From assembly GCA_031553235.1 (NCBI GenBank), contig JAVBLS010000018.1, positions 52,616 through 116,615 on the forward strand: 64,000 nucleotides of DNA. The letters run 5' to 3'. A model generated the notes under the pieces. It did not search any database and was not told the DNA's origin. It saw nothing but the letters and a program-made list of their open reading frames with translations. This DNA is from Frigididesulfovibrio sp031553235 (lineage in GTDB: Bacteria > Desulfobacterota > Desulfovibrionia > Desulfovibrionales > Desulfovibrionaceae). Shown piece by piece: positions 40,808-49,956 of the stretch. Positions within the stretch are counted from its first letter, which is position 1, and each line of letters starts with the position of its first letter. The position numbers were made by a program, and so were the translations under genes.

Positions 40808-41720
40808 GCTGTTGTTCCAGATAAAGATGGACGGAATTGGCCGCCGTGGCCCCGTCACCTACGGCGGTGACGACCTGACGGCAGAGTTTGGAACGAATGT
40901 CGCCGGCCGCGAACACGCCGGGAATGTTGGTGCGCATTTCTTGATCCGTCAGAACAAAGCCCTGGGGGTCCACCTCAAGCTCTGCCGGAAGAAAATTTTC
41001 CGGCGGCGTAAAACCGATGAACAGAAACAAGCCGTCCAAGGGCAACCTGCTCTCCTCGCCGTTTTTGGCATTTTTCAGGGTGACCGCTTCCAGGCCGGTT
41101 TCGCCGTGCAGGGCGGAAACCACGGAGGAATAGTGAACTATGATGCGAGGTTCGGCCGCGATGCGTTCCTGATACAGGGCCGCGCCGCGAAACGCGTCGC
41201 GCCGGTGGAAGATATGCACTTCGCGGGCTATGCGCGCAAGGTAAAGGGCTTCCTCAAGGGCGGAGTTGCCGCCGCCCACGACACCGACCACCTGGTTGCG
41301 AAAGAAATTGCCGTCACACAGGGCGCAGTGCGAGATGCCCTTGCCCAAGAATTCCCCTTCCCGCGGCAGGCCGAGGCTACGGTATTTGACCCCGGCGCAC
41401 AGCAACACCGTGCGTGCCTCAACCCACTCGTCGCCCACGCGCATCCGCTTGACCGGGCCTTTGATTTCCATTTCACGGACCTCGTCGACGATGCGGCGGA
41501 TGTTGTAGGGAGCGAGGTGGGCTTCAAAGGCGTCGGCCAGTTCATAGCCTTTGACGCCTTTGGCAAAGCCGGGATAGTTCTCGATTTCTTCGGTTTGCAG
41601 CAAAAGGCCACCGGTAGCGGCCTTTTCCGCCATGACGACGGAAAGGCCGAAGCGCGCCAGATACAGCGCCGAGGTGACGCCGGCGGGGCCGGCACCAACG
41701 ACCAGGGCATCGACGACCAT
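40800..41720 (-). CDS. trxB: Thioredoxin reductase
   Basis: 306 residues, a FAD/NAD(P)H flavoprotein. FAD motif VVGAGPAGVTSALYLARFG, redox centre C-A-L-C-D-G near residue 136 (most homologues have CATCDG), NAD(P) motif VGGGNSALEEALYL and the C-terminal GDIRSKLCRQVVTAVGDGATAA. It reduces thioredoxin, encoded two bases upstream, so the two are clearly one operon. Confidence 0.95.
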   Translation of the reverse strand: MVVDALVVGAGPAGVTSALYLARFGLSVVMAEKAATGGLLLQTEEIENYPGFAKGVKGYELADAFEAHLAPYNIRRIVDEVREMEIKGPVKRMRVGDEWVEARTVLLCAGVKYRSLGLPREGEFLGKGISHCALCDGNFFRNQVVGVVGGGNSALEEALYLARIAREVHIFHRRDAFRGAALYQERIAAEPRIIVHYSSVVSALHGETGLEAVTLKNAKNGEESRLPLDGLFLFIGFTPPENFLPAELEVDPQGFVLTDQEMRTNIPGVFAAGDIRSKLCRQVVTAVGDGATAANSVHLYLEQQHA

Positions 41721-41722
41721 AA

Positions 41723-42046
41723 TCAGCCGAGAGCCTTTTGGTTCAGGAGATCTTTCAGGCTGGCCTTGGAAACGGCCCCGGTGACCTGCTCGAGCACTTG
41801 GCCCTTGCTGAAAAGAATCAGGGTGGGAATGGCGCGGATGCTGAACTTGCCGGGAGTGGAGGGGTTCTCATCCACGTTCATCTTGACGATGCTTACCTTG
41901 CCCGCGAATTCACCGGACAGTTCGTCGATGACCGGGCCAAGGGCGCGGCAGGGGCCGCACCAGGGAGCCCAAAAATCCACGAGCACGGGAATGGGGGACT
42001 TCAAGACGACGGCATCAAATTCGGCATCGGTTACTTGCGTGGCCAT
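41723..42046 (-). CDS. trxA: Thioredoxin
   Basis: 107 residues with the active site W-A-P-W-C-G-P-C-R near residue 30 and the cis-Pro segment IRAIPTLILFSKG. AGGAG precedes the ATG. It is the first gene of trxA-trxB-bamD; the promoter (42182-42210) overlaps the end of tsaD. Confidence 0.97.
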   Translation of the reverse strand: MATQVTDAEFDAVVLKSPIPVLVDFWAPWCGPCRALGPVIDELSGEFAGKVSIVKMNVDENPSTPGKFSIRAIPTLILFSKGQVLEQVTGAVSKASLKDLLNQKALG

Positions 42047-42181
42047 GTAGCTCTCCTAAGCCGGCCGAGGCCGGAAGTTGCAGCGGTTGTGCGTCATTGC
42101 AGTATTTTAGAGCAGAGTCGCCGGACCGGCGCCCCGGGAACCTTCGAACAAAAAAATGTCTTTCGCTCGGCATGTCCACCG

Positions 42182-42210
42182 AAAATAGTTGGCGTGAGCG
42201 GTTGTGTCAA
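42182..42210 (-). promoter_or_regulatory. Sigma-70 promoter of trxA-trxB-bamD
   Basis: Minus strand TTGACA (42205-42210), exactly 17 bases, then TATTTT (42182-42187). The -35 overlaps the tsaD stop codon. Confidence 0.65.
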
Positions 42211-43295
42211 GACCCGATGCGGGACTGCAGACAACGTGCGTCGTCCGGTATTTTTGCCCCCCTGGGAACGGCCGGCATATCCAGCGTATGATATAATCCC
42301 TTTTGCGCCAGAATTTCCCCCAGGCGGGCGACCATTGCCCCGTTGTCGGCGCACAGCGGCAAAGACGGCGCGGCAAAATCGCCGCCGCGTTCCCCAGCCA
42401 GGCCGCGCAGCCGTTCACGCAGCAAAGAGTTGGCGGCCACGCCGCCGGCCGCCGTGAGCAGCCTTATCTGCGGAAAACGCCCCCAGGCGGACGTGGTTTT
42501 GGCCACCAGGGTATCCACCACGGCCAAGCGAAACGAGGCACAGAGATCCGCCAAGTGTTGTCCCGCCTCCCCCTCCGGCAGGCGCAATGCGCCTGTGGCC
42601 GGGTCAAAGCCGGCGACCGGGACCGGGTGTTCGGCCAGATGCCGGGCCATGGCCGTTTTCAAACCGCTGAAGCTGAAATCCAGAGTGTCGTTATCCAAAA
42701 AAGGGCGCGGGAACAATTTTGCTTCCGCCCTCCCCCGCTCGGCCAGCTCATCCATGTGCCGGCCCGCCGGGTACGGCAGGCCGAGCAGCTTGCCCGCCTT
42801 GTCAAAGGCTTCGCCTGCCGCATCGTCCAGGCTGCGCCCCAAAAGTCGGAAGCCGTCCGGCCCCTCCACCAGGTAAAGTTGCGTATGCCCGCCGGAAACC
42901 AGCAGGGACAGATGCGGAAATTCCAGATCCCGCTCAAAGCCCACGGCCATGATATGGGCGTGCAGATGGTTGACCCCGATGAAACGCACCCCCAGACCAA
43001 GAGCCAGGGCCTTGGCAAAGGCCGTACCCACCAGGAGACTGCCCAGCAAACCGGGACCGCGGGCCACGGCCACCACCTTGATGTCTTTCGGCCGCGCCCC
43101 GGCCTGCACCAACACCTCGGCGTACAGACCGGCCACGGCGGCGCCATGCCGGCGCGAGGCCAATTCGGGCACCACCCCGCCAAAAAGCGCATGGATGCCC
43201 GTCTGCGAAACCGTACCCAGAGCCAGCAGCCGGCCGCCGTCCACCAGGGCCAACGAGGTATCGTCGCAGGAAGTTTCAACTCCCAGACACAGCAT
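42207..43295 (-). CDS. tsaD: tRNA threonylcarbamoyladenosine biosynthesis protein TsaD
   Basis: 362 residues of the Kae1/TsaD/Gcp family, which makes t6A37 in tRNAs reading ANN codons. MLCLGVETSCDDTSLALV at the start, the metal-binding NHLHAH near residue 110, SLLVSGGHTQL, and DFSFSGLKTA are diagnostic. The ATG at 43295 matches the family start; the open frame upstream is Arg-rich noise. fbp lies 23 bases upstream on the same strand. Confidence 0.95.
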   Translation of the reverse strand: MLCLGVETSCDDTSLALVDGGRLLALGTVSQTGIHALFGGVVPELASRRHGAAVAGLYAEVLVQAGARPKDIKVVAVARGPGLLGSLLVGTAFAKALALGLGVRFIGVNHLHAHIMAVGFERDLEFPHLSLLVSGGHTQLYLVEGPDGFRLLGRSLDDAAGEAFDKAGKLLGLPYPAGRHMDELAERGRAEAKLFPRPFLDNDTLDFSFSGLKTAMARHLAEHPVPVAGFDPATGALRLPEGEAGQHLADLCASFRLAVVDTLVAKTTSAWGRFPQIRLLTAAGGVAANSLLRERLRGLAGERGGDFAAPSLPLCADNGAMVARLGEILAQKGLYHTLDMPAVPRGAKIPDDARCLQSRIGS

Positions 43296-43318
43296 GAGGG
43301 GCTTTCTCCCGTCCCACC

Positions 43319-44347
43319 TCAGCGCAAAAAGGAAACCGCGTGACTCACGTCGCCGGCCGAGCCTATATACAAGGGCACGCGCTGGTGCAGATGTTCCGGA
43401 ACGATGTCGAGAATTCTGTCCTTGCCGTCCAAAGCCGCGCCGCCGGCCTGCTCGGCCACAAACGCCAGGGGCGAGGCTTCGCACAACAGGCGCAGCTTGC
43501 CCTTAGGGTGTTCGGGGTTCTTGTAGTCCAGGGGGTACATGAACAGGCCGCCGTACAGCAGGGTACGGTGAAAATCGGCCACCAACGAGCCGACATAACG
43601 CGTGGTATAAGGCGCGTTGCGCGGGTTGGAGCCGCTCTTGAACGAGGCCACGGCCGCGTTGGTACCCTCGTCCCAGAACACCGAGTTGCCTTCGTTCACA
43701 GAGTAAATCTTGCCTTGGTGGGGAATGCGCATGTCCGGGTGCGACAAAAGAAACTCGCCCACACTGGGATCGAGGGTGAAACCGTGCACGCCCTGGCCGG
43801 TGGTATAGACCAGCATGGTGGAGGGGCCGTAAAGGAAATAGCCGGCCGCCACCTGCTTATAACCGGGCTGGAGCACATCGCCCGCGTCCACATCCCGTTC
43901 GGCCGGGGAATTGCGGCGCAGGATGGAGAAAATGGTGCCGACGTTGATGTTCACATCAATGTTGCTGGATCCGTCCAGGGGATCGAAAATCAGAATGTAG
44001 TCGCCCCTGGCGAAACGTTCCGGCACGGCAATGACGTCGGCGTTCTCCTCCGAAGCCATGGCGCACAGGGCGCCGCTGCGCTCCATTCGATGGATGAGGA
44101 TGCGGTTGGCGTACTCGTCAAGCTTCTGCACCTTCTCGCCCTGCACATTTACTTCACCAGTGCCGCCGAGCACGTCCAGCAGACCTGCCTTGTTCACGCT
44201 ACGGGAAATCAGCTTAGCCGAAAGGATCAAATCATAGAGCAGCCGGGTGAACATGCCCGTGGCCGCGGGTGACTGCTTCTGGTGCAGCAACAGGTGCTCG
44301 GTGACAGTGATCTGGCGGTTCTGGGCGCTGCCGGTGGATGCGGACAT
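43319..44347 (-). CDS. fbp: Fructose-1,6-bisphosphatase class I
   Basis: 342 residues; gluconeogenic hydrolysis of fructose 1,6-bisphosphate. Metal and substrate motifs: ASEEN, FDPLDGSSNIDVN, GYFLYGPSTMLVYT, RYVGSLVADFHRTLLYGGLFMYP. AGGAG precedes the ATG; the upstream lipoprotein gene ends two bases before, so the genes are in one operon. Confidence 0.96.
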   Translation of the reverse strand: MSASTGSAQNRQITVTEHLLLHQKQSPAATGMFTRLLYDLILSAKLISRSVNKAGLLDVLGGTGEVNVQGEKVQKLDEYANRILIHRMERSGALCAMASEENADVIAVPERFARGDYILIFDPLDGSSNIDVNINVGTIFSILRRNSPAERDVDAGDVLQPGYKQVAAGYFLYGPSTMLVYTTGQGVHGFTLDPSVGEFLLSHPDMRIPHQGKIYSVNEGNSVFWDEGTNAAVASFKSGSNPRNAPYTTRYVGSLVADFHRTLLYGGLFMYPLDYKNPEHPKGKLRLLCEASPLAFVAEQAGGAALDGKDRILDIVPEHLHQRVPLYIGSAGDVSHAVSFLR

Positions 44348-44349
44348 GT

Positions 44350-45306
44350 TTACTCCTGCGGGTTTTCCGGCTTAGCGGGCTGCTCGGCCGCAGGGGTATG
44401 CGCGGCAGGCGCCGGGCTATGTTCCTCTTTGACCGGAGTCGCGCTCTGCTCCGGCTGGGCGCTCGGAGAGGCGCTTTGTTCCGGCTGTTCCGCCGGGGCG
44501 GCGCTCTCATCGGGCTTCTCGGCCCTCTCGACCGCCGGGACGGCGGCCACCGGGAAGGCGTAGACCAGGGGCATGTTGCCCAGGTAGCGGGTGGTCCAAT
44601 AGAACTGGTCGCCCTTTTCTCCCACCAGTCCGCAAGACTTTTGCTGCAGCAGAGCGGCCCAGTCGGTGCGATCCACGGCCGTAGCCGTGCCGGTGAACCG
44701 ACCGTGCCAGATTACCCCGAAGGGCGTGGCCAGCATGACGTTGCCGGGATCGTTGGACAGGGACATGAGGGCGCGGGGGTCGAAGTAGACGGTCACCAGG
44801 CCACGGAAGTCCTCACCCACATAGACCGGGTTGGCCAAATAGACCTCGGGGCCCATGGGGCTTTCCTGCACGTAGGCACGCAGAGCGTTGCGGCGCTGCT
44901 TCGGATCCTGCTCCAGAAGCGGAGTGACGTTGAACTCTTTCATGAAGTGTTCGGGATAGCGGGCCATGACCGCGCCGGTATTGTCGGCCAAGGCGACGCC
45001 GGTGAGCCAGGGGAAGCTCTGCATCATTTTCATGACCCAGGCCTGATCCGGGCCGCGATCGCTGTTCTCCATGGCCCGGATGAGCTTGAGCAGCGCGTTG
45101 TCGACTTCAAGCATGGCATCGCCGAGGGCAAGTTCGTATACCGTGCAGTTGCCGGTGGCGTCATAGTCCAACTCGGCGGGCACGTTCAAATAGGTGCGAT
45201 ACTGGCGCTGGGTATATTTCCAGGAGTCCCGCAACGTTTGGTTGCTGCTGCAGCCGAGGGCGGGAACGAGGAGAAGAAAGGCGCAAAACAGAACGAGTCG
45301 CTTCAC
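44350..45306 (-). CDS. Putative lipoprotein with Pro/Ala/Gln-rich tail
   Basis: 318 residues. A GTG start at 45306 with AAGGAG upstream yields a classic lipoprotein signal: K-R-L, a hydrophobic stretch, and the lipobox L-G-C near residue 18. The middle resembles an extracytoplasmic sensor-like domain (DQAWVMKMMQSFPWLTGVALADNTGAVMARYPEHF), and the last 65 residues are a low-complexity AEQPEQSA/PSAQPEQSA repeat, probably a flexible linker to the wall or membrane. I do not recognise a named family; its partner is unknown. It lies between the TPR gene and fbp. Confidence 0.75.
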   Translation of the reverse strand: MKRLVLFCAFLLLVPALGCSSNQTLRDSWKYTQRQYRTYLNVPAELDYDATGNCTVYELALGDAMLEVDNALLKLIRAMENSDRGPDQAWVMKMMQSFPWLTGVALADNTGAVMARYPEHFMKEFNVTPLLEQDPKQRRNALRAYVQESPMGPEVYLANPVYVGEDFRGLVTVYFDPRALMSLSNDPGNVMLATPFGVIWHGRFTGTATAVDRTDWAALLQQKSCGLVGEKGDQFYWTTRYLGNMPLVYAFPVAAVPAVERAEKPDESAAPAEQPEQSASPSAQPEQSATPVKEEHSPAPAAHTPAAEQPAKPENPQE

Positions 45307-45334
45307 AAGGGCTCCTTCCAAAGGGGTGGTGATG

Positions 45335-46165
45335 TCAGCGGGCGCGCGCTTCAAGACGCTTGGCCAGAGATTCAAGCAGATCCACAAGGCGTGCGCCGTC
45401 GGCCCCGGGGGCCGCGGCTTTTTCGCCCGGGGCCTGGGCGTCGGGCGGAGAAGATTCCAGGCGCCCTTCCAATTCGGTGATACGCTCGGCGAGCTCGGCC
45501 CGTTCCTGTTCGGAGGCGCCTGCGCCCAGTTCATGGTAAATTTCCAGGGCTCCCTTGATGTCGCCCTGTTCGGCCAGAACGTCGGCCATGGAACGGGTAC
45601 GCAGACTGAAAGGCTCTTCGGGCTCTTCTTCGTCCATTTCCACAAAGCTCGGGGCCTCCACGGCCGGAACGGCCATGAATTCGGGCGTGACGGCTTCGGG
45701 CGTAAAGGTTTCAGACGCGGGCACGACCACGGTCCGATCCGGAGCGGACACACCTACGCCGGCCAGAGCGCGCAAGCCTTCTTCAATGACCTCGGCCCAA
45801 CTCACTTCCTGGCCCTGGAAGGTCAAAGAAAGAAAACGCCCGGCCAGAGCGGCGTCCTGCATATTTGGCCGGCGCGAGAGCCGACCACTCCAGACCTTCC
45901 AGAAGGCCGGATAGGCTGAAAGCAGCTCTTCCAGGCCGGCCATTTCGGTGTCGAGAGCCTGCTCGTCGCCCAGGCGGGAGAGAAGTTCCACCAGCAACAG
46001 GCGGGCCTCGACGTGATCCGGCCTGCGTAAAAGCCCCTGACGCAACACCTCAACGGCTTCGGCGGGACGCTCATCCTGGGCCAGAAGCTTGGCCAGCGGG
46101 AAAAAGACCCGCGAACTCGGCTCCAACTCAAGAACTTCGCGATACCACTCAATTTTCTGCTTCAT
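45335..46165 (-). CDS. TPR-repeat protein
   Basis: 276 residues with tetratricopeptide-like helices at both ends (FFPLAKLLAQDERPAEAVEVLRQGLLRRPDHVEARLLLVELLSRLGD; SMADVLAEQGDIKGALEIYHELG) and an acidic linker in the middle. It looks like a cytoplasmic scaffold; the function is unknown. The ATG at 46165 overlaps the ftsB gene end by 17 bases and has AAGAGGGG upstream; an ATG six codons earlier is possible. Confidence 0.75.
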   Translation of the reverse strand: MKQKIEWYREVLELEPSSRVFFPLAKLLAQDERPAEAVEVLRQGLLRRPDHVEARLLLVELLSRLGDEQALDTEMAGLEELLSAYPAFWKVWSGRLSRRPNMQDAALAGRFLSLTFQGQEVSWAEVIEEGLRALAGVGVSAPDRTVVVPASETFTPEAVTPEFMAVPAVEAPSFVEMDEEEPEEPFSLRTRSMADVLAEQGDIKGALEIYHELGAGASEQERAELAERITELEGRLESSPPDAQAPGEKAAAPGADGARLVDLLESLAKRLEARAR

Positions 46166-46478
46166 GCCGCCCCTCTTCTGCAAGGGCCTCGGGTGCCCGG
46201 GTTTCAGGGAAGATATAGAGGATTTCGTTCTCCCGCACGAAGTTCAGCCGGGTGCGGATCATCTTTTCCTGGTACTTCTCGTCCGTTTGCAACAAGCGGA
46301 TTTCTTTGCTCAGGGCCAGATTCTGCCGGTCAAAATCCTGAATCTTCACCTCCAGATCGGCACTTTGCTCTTTGAGCAGCTTATATTCAAAGGCTCCGTT
46401 CTCACCCCAGATCAGGCTGTAGACCAGCACCAGATTGAGCAGAATCGAAGCCCCCAACAAAATCGGCCGCCAAGTCAT
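46149..46478 (-). CDS. ftsB: FtsB/DivIC-family septum protein
   Basis: 109 residues: one N-terminal transmembrane segment (ILLGASILLNLVLVYSLIWG) followed by a coiled coil (KLLKEQSADLEVKIQDFDRQNLALSKEIRLL) and the C-terminal VRENEILYIFPE. This is the layout of FtsB, a divisome protein that works with FtsL and FtsQ. It overlaps the upstream 90-residue gene by one base. Confidence 0.82.
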   Translation of the reverse strand: MTWRPILLGASILLNLVLVYSLIWGENGAFEYKLLKEQSADLEVKIQDFDRQNLALSKEIRLLQTDEKYQEKMIRTRLNFVRENEILYIFPETRAPEALAEEGRHEAEN

Positions 46479-46750
46479 TATTGCAGCACCCGCTTGTGGC
46501 CGGCGGCCGCGGAGACCTCTGCCAGCGTGTCTGTGAGCTCACTGAGAAATTTACCGGTGGCGGCCTCAATGCGCTGCACATCATCTTCGCAGACATCGAC
46601 AAGCTCAATGTTCTCCATGACTTTCTTCAGGGAATGGAATTCTTGGGCCAGCACCCCGCCCATATGGGTATGGGAAAGAGCGGTTTCCAGTTCAAGGACG
46701 GTGGCAAGGCAGTTGCGCAGTCTGCTGTTCAGGGAAAAGTCGTCAGACAT
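46478..46750 (-). CDS. Conserved hypothetical protein (90 aa)
   Basis: A small, acidic, all-helical protein (NSRLRNCLATVLELETALSHTHMGGVLAQEFHSLKKVMENIELVD) with no recognisable family. It overlaps pgsA by eight bases and ftsB by one, so it is part of the same transcript and likely a real gene. Confidence 0.65.
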   Translation of the reverse strand: MSDDFSLNSRLRNCLATVLELETALSHTHMGGVLAQEFHSLKKVMENIELVDVCEDDVQRIEAATGKFLSELTDTLAEVSAAAGHKRVLQ

Positions 46751-47330
46751 CCGTGCTCCGGTCGCGCGCCGTGCCGGCGGCGGGTTTCTCCCGCCAGATA
46801 CGGGAAAAACTTAAAAAATAATTACAACCGGAAAATACCGTGAGGGCGAGCGCGATGTAAAGCAAAAAGATTCCCATTTCCTGCATGGGTATGCCGAACC
46901 ATTTGTAGCGGAGAATCAGCGGCGCAAGGGCGCACATCTGCAGGATGGTCTTGAGCTTGCCGAAACGGTCTGCCGCTATGACCACACCCTCGTCGGCGGC
47001 AATGGCCCGCAGGCCGGTAACCAGAATGTCGCGGCAGATGATCACGATGGCCACCCAGGCGGCGGTAATCTGCAGATTGACCAGCATTATCAGCACGGAA
47101 CAGACCAGTACCTTGTCCGCCAGGGGATCCAGAAACTTGCCCAGGCGGGTGATCTGGTTGCCGCTACGGGCCAGCCGGCCGTCTATGAAGTCGGTAAAGG
47201 CGGCCACGGCAAAGCCGAGACAGGCGAAAAAGCAACTCCAACGTGTCGCATAGGCCATGCCCACAAGGATGAACGGCACCAGCAGGATGCGACTGAGAGT
47301 CAGCAGATTGGGAAGATTCAGCGTGCGCAC
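46743..47330 (-). CDS. pgsA: CDP-diacylglycerol-glycerol-3-phosphate phosphatidyltransferase
   Basis: 195 residues, four or five membrane helices. The CDP-alcohol phosphotransferase motif is DGRLARSGNQITRLGKFLDPLADK. It makes the phosphatidylglycerol precursor. The GTG at 47330 fits the family start (RTLNLPNLLTLSRILLVPF) and AAGGA lies about 8 bases upstream; a start at 47357 (ATG) would add nine residues. Confidence 0.92.
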   Translation of the reverse strand: MRTLNLPNLLTLSRILLVPFILVGMAYATRWSCFFACLGFAVAAFTDFIDGRLARSGNQITRLGKFLDPLADKVLVCSVLIMLVNLQITAAWVAIVIICRDILVTGLRAIAADEGVVIAADRFGKLKTILQMCALAPLILRYKWFGIPMQEMGIFLLYIALALTVFSGCNYFLSFSRIWREKPAAGTARDRSTDV

Positions 47331-47442
47331 CGCCACAGTCCTTTCCGATGGAAACATTCCGCCCGGCCTTGCCCGACCCCGGCAGTATAGGCCGAACGGC
47401 ACGCCGACGCAACCGGTCGCCGGCGTCCGGACAATAAACAAG

Positions 47443-47482
47443 AGAGAGCAGCGCCCGGCGAAACCGCCGCGGACGCCGCTCT
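47443..47482 (-). terminator. Possible terminator between mrp and pgsA
   Basis: GAGAGC...GCTCTC arms with a GC-rich interrupted stem; T-rich minus-strand sequence follows. It lies shortly after the mrp stop. Confidence 0.35.
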
Positions 47483-47499
47483 CCGGCATTGTTTCCAGA

Positions 47500-48459
47500 T
47501 TATTGTCCGCTCTCGGCGGGCAGCGAAAGACGTACGGTCTCCCCTTGCTCGGCGGCCTCGGCCACGGTTTCGGCCAAGCGGATAAAAGCGGTTTTGGCCG
47601 CGCTTTCTTCCTGCAACACCACCACGGGCCGGCCCAGATCGGCCGCCACTACCGCGGCCGGGTCCAAGGGTATGGCACCCAGAAAGGGCAAACCGTATTG
47701 CGCGGCCAAAGTCACGCCGCCGCCAGTCTTGAACAGGGGAATATCGCCGCCGCAATGCGGGCAGGTCAGACCGCTCATGTTCTCCACCACCCCGAGGGCC
47801 TGAGCATTGGCATGCTGCAGAAAATTCAGTGCCTTGCGCACGTCGGCCAAAGAAATTTCCTGGGGAGTGGTCACCACCAGACAGAGGGCATGGGGCACGG
47901 CCTTGAGGATGGTCAGGTGTTCATCGCCCGTGCCCGGAGGCGAGTCGATGATCAAAAAATCCAGATCGCCCCAGAGCACATCGCCGATGAACTGACGGAT
48001 GGCCCCGGTCTTTTTCGGGCCCCGCCAGAGAATGGCGGTGTTTTTATCGCGCAGCAGGGAATCGATGGAAAGCACCTTGAAACCCGGCAGGTATTCCGCC
48101 GGGTAAAGTTTTTCGCCGGCCTCATCCATGTCCAGTCCGGCCGAAAGGCCCAACAGACCGGCCACACTCGGGCCGTGCAGATCCACATCCAACAGACCAA
48201 CTTTGTACCCCATGCTGTGCAGGGCGGCGGCAATGTTCACGCTGATCGAGCTTTTGCCCACCCCGCCTTTGCCGCTCATGACAAATATCGGATACTTGAT
48301 GCGCGAAAGCACCCCGGCAATGGCCGCATCTTGGGCGGCCATCGGATCTTTCCCGGCACTTTTGCTCGAACAGGACGCGCAGCCGGAGCCGTCGGCCCCG
48401 GCGCCGGAGCAGCTTGAACGGGAGGCGCAGCTACTCTGTCCGAAAGGATCTTTAGCCAT
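47500..48459 (-). CDS. Mrp/NBP35-family P-loop ATPase
   Basis: 319 residues. The N-terminal 35 residues are Ser- and Cys-rich (C-x-x-x-x-C, then C-A-S-C). The deviant P-loop is MSGKGGVGKSSISVN, and there is a C-terminal CPHCGG motif for a bridging Fe-S cluster. Family members carry Fe-S clusters to apo-proteins. AAGGAGAG precedes the ATG, and a copy of the dispersed repeat starts 17 bases further upstream. Confidence 0.88.
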   Translation of the reverse strand: MAKDPFGQSSCASRSSCSGAGADGSGCASCSSKSAGKDPMAAQDAAIAGVLSRIKYPIFVMSGKGGVGKSSISVNIAAALHSMGYKVGLLDVDLHGPSVAGLLGLSAGLDMDEAGEKLYPAEYLPGFKVLSIDSLLRDKNTAILWRGPKKTGAIRQFIGDVLWGDLDFLIIDSPPGTGDEHLTILKAVPHALCLVVTTPQEISLADVRKALNFLQHANAQALGVVENMSGLTCPHCGGDIPLFKTGGGVTLAAQYGLPFLGAIPLDPAAVVAADLGRPVVVLQEESAAKTAFIRLAETVAEAAEQGETVRLSLPAESGQ

Positions 48460-48475
48460 TTTTCTCTCCTTGATG

Positions 48476-48530
48476 GAGCAATTTCATTTTGAAATTGCTC
48501 ATGAAACCATATTGCCGACAACGAAACGGC
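48476..48530. repeat. Dispersed palindromic repeat, copy upstream of the Mrp gene
   Basis: GAGCAATTTCA-TTT-TGAAATTGCTC (48476-48500), perfect 11-bp arms, followed by ATGAAACCATATTGCCGACA, which differs by one base from the sequence at 61823-61842 in the tilS copy. Confidence 0.75.
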
Positions 48531-48616
48531 GGCGCATAAAAACGGGGTGGCCCAGCTTCAGACTGTCGCGCGCTTATAGTTATGAATAATGCCGGAAATC
48601 TCCGGAGCAAGGCCGG

Positions 48617-49264
48617 TCAGCCACGTCGCCCGTGAGCGCCGACCAAGTCCACAAAAGCCACCCGTTCCGCGTCGGTCTGGGTCACTTGGCCATTTTCCTT
48701 GAGGACGAGCACCAGCCGTTGGTCGTTGTGCCCTGCCCCCACAGGGATGACCATGATGCCGGGATCGGCCAGTTGCGCAATCAGCGGTTCGGGCACCTTG
48801 GGCCCGGCGGCGGTGACGATGATCCGATCAAAGGGGGCGTCTTCGGGCCGACCAAGCGTGCCGTCGGCCAATTTCACTTTAATTTTATGCAGACGTAGTT
48901 GCAGCAACAGATCGCAGGTTTGGAAGTACAGGGGCTTGATGCGCTCCACACTATAGACCTCCAGACCCATGGCGGCCAGAACCGCAGCCTGATACCCCGA
49001 GCCCGTGCCTACCTCAAGCACCTTCATGCCCGGCTCGGCCTGGAGCATCTGGCTCATCAAGGCCACAATAAAGGGCTGGGAAATGGTTTGGCCGTGCCCT
49101 ATGGGCAGGGGGTGGTCCTCATAGGCGCCGGTCTGCAGCGCTTCGGGCACAAATCTGTGGCGCGGCACCTCGCGCATGGCCGCAAGCACCCGGGCGTCGG
49201 TTATGCCCCGCGCCTCCAACTGCTCCGTCACCATGCGTTCGCGGCTGATTTTAAAAACTGCCAT
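48617..49264 (-). CDS. pcm: Protein-L-isoaspartate O-methyltransferase
   Basis: 215 residues. Repairs isoaspartyl sites with SAM. Signature segments: VPRHRFVP, YEDHPLPIGHGQTISQPFIVALM, SAM-binding VLEVGTGSGYQAAVLA and DRIIVTAAGPKVPEPL. AAAGG precedes the ATG. It is the first gene of the minus-strand run that includes mrp and pgsA. Confidence 0.94.
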   Translation of the reverse strand: MAVFKISRERMVTEQLEARGITDARVLAAMREVPRHRFVPEALQTGAYEDHPLPIGHGQTISQPFIVALMSQMLQAEPGMKVLEVGTGSGYQAAVLAAMGLEVYSVERIKPLYFQTCDLLLQLRLHKIKVKLADGTLGRPEDAPFDRIIVTAAGPKVPEPLIAQLADPGIMVIPVGAGHNDQRLVLVLKENGQVTQTDAERVAFVDLVGAHGRRG

Positions 49265-49439
49265 CGGCCCGTCCTTTCGGAAAAATCAAAAGCCTCCCGA
49301 CTGGAACCAAATTTTTGCCCGCAAGTCAATGCAAAACCCGTATTCCCCCCTCCCCGGCGCCACGTCCCGCTGCTTGAAAAACCGACTTAATCGTGACATG
49401 CTCTGCCTGCGGCTAAAAAGCCGAACTTGGAGAACTCCG

Positions 49440-49859
49440 ATGTTGCATGTCGCCGATGTGATGACTGTGAACCTCATCACCCTGCCCCCCAGCGGCTCCC
49501 TGCTGAAAGCCCGCAAGCTCATGCAGGAAAAGCGCATCCGCCATCTTGCCGTCGTTTCCCCGGACGGCGTCTTTCATGGCGTCGTCAGCCAGCGGGATCT
49601 CCTGAAAGCGGCCGTTTCCCAATTCGCCGACGTTCTGCCGGATATCCGCGAGCAAATCGAGGCGGGCATTCCTGTGGCGGAGATTATGACGGTAGACCTG
49701 CTGCACGCCGGGCCGGACACGCCTCTGGTTGAGGCCGCGGCCGTGCTGCTGCGGCACAAGGTCGGCTGTCTTCCCGTTCTGGAGGGCGACAAGCTGGTCG
49801 GCATCCTCACCGAAGCCGACTTCGTCAAGCTCGCCCTGAAGCTTCTTGGCCCGACCTAA
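49440..49859 (+). CDS. Tandem CBS-domain protein
   Basis: 139 residues with two CBS domains (VADVMTVNLITLPPSGSLLKARKLMQEKRIRHLAVV and VAEIMTVDLLHAGPDTPLVEAAAVLLRHKVGCLPVL). A stand-alone Bateman module that may sense adenine nucleotides or SAM; the target is unknown. GGAG lies about 8 bases before the ATG. Confidence 0.85.
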   Translation: MLHVADVMTVNLITLPPSGSLLKARKLMQEKRIRHLAVVSPDGVFHGVVSQRDLLKAAVSQFADVLPDIREQIEAGIPVAEIMTVDLLHAGPDTPLVEAAAVLLRHKVGCLPVLEGDKLVGILTEADFVKLALKLLGPT

Positions 49860-49956
49860 AAACCGATTTGTTTCGTCTGCGCGGCGCCCGGGTCCCTTAC
49901 GGGGTGGCTCCGGTTTTTTTATTTTTGCAACATTCAACATGCATCAAGGATATGAA

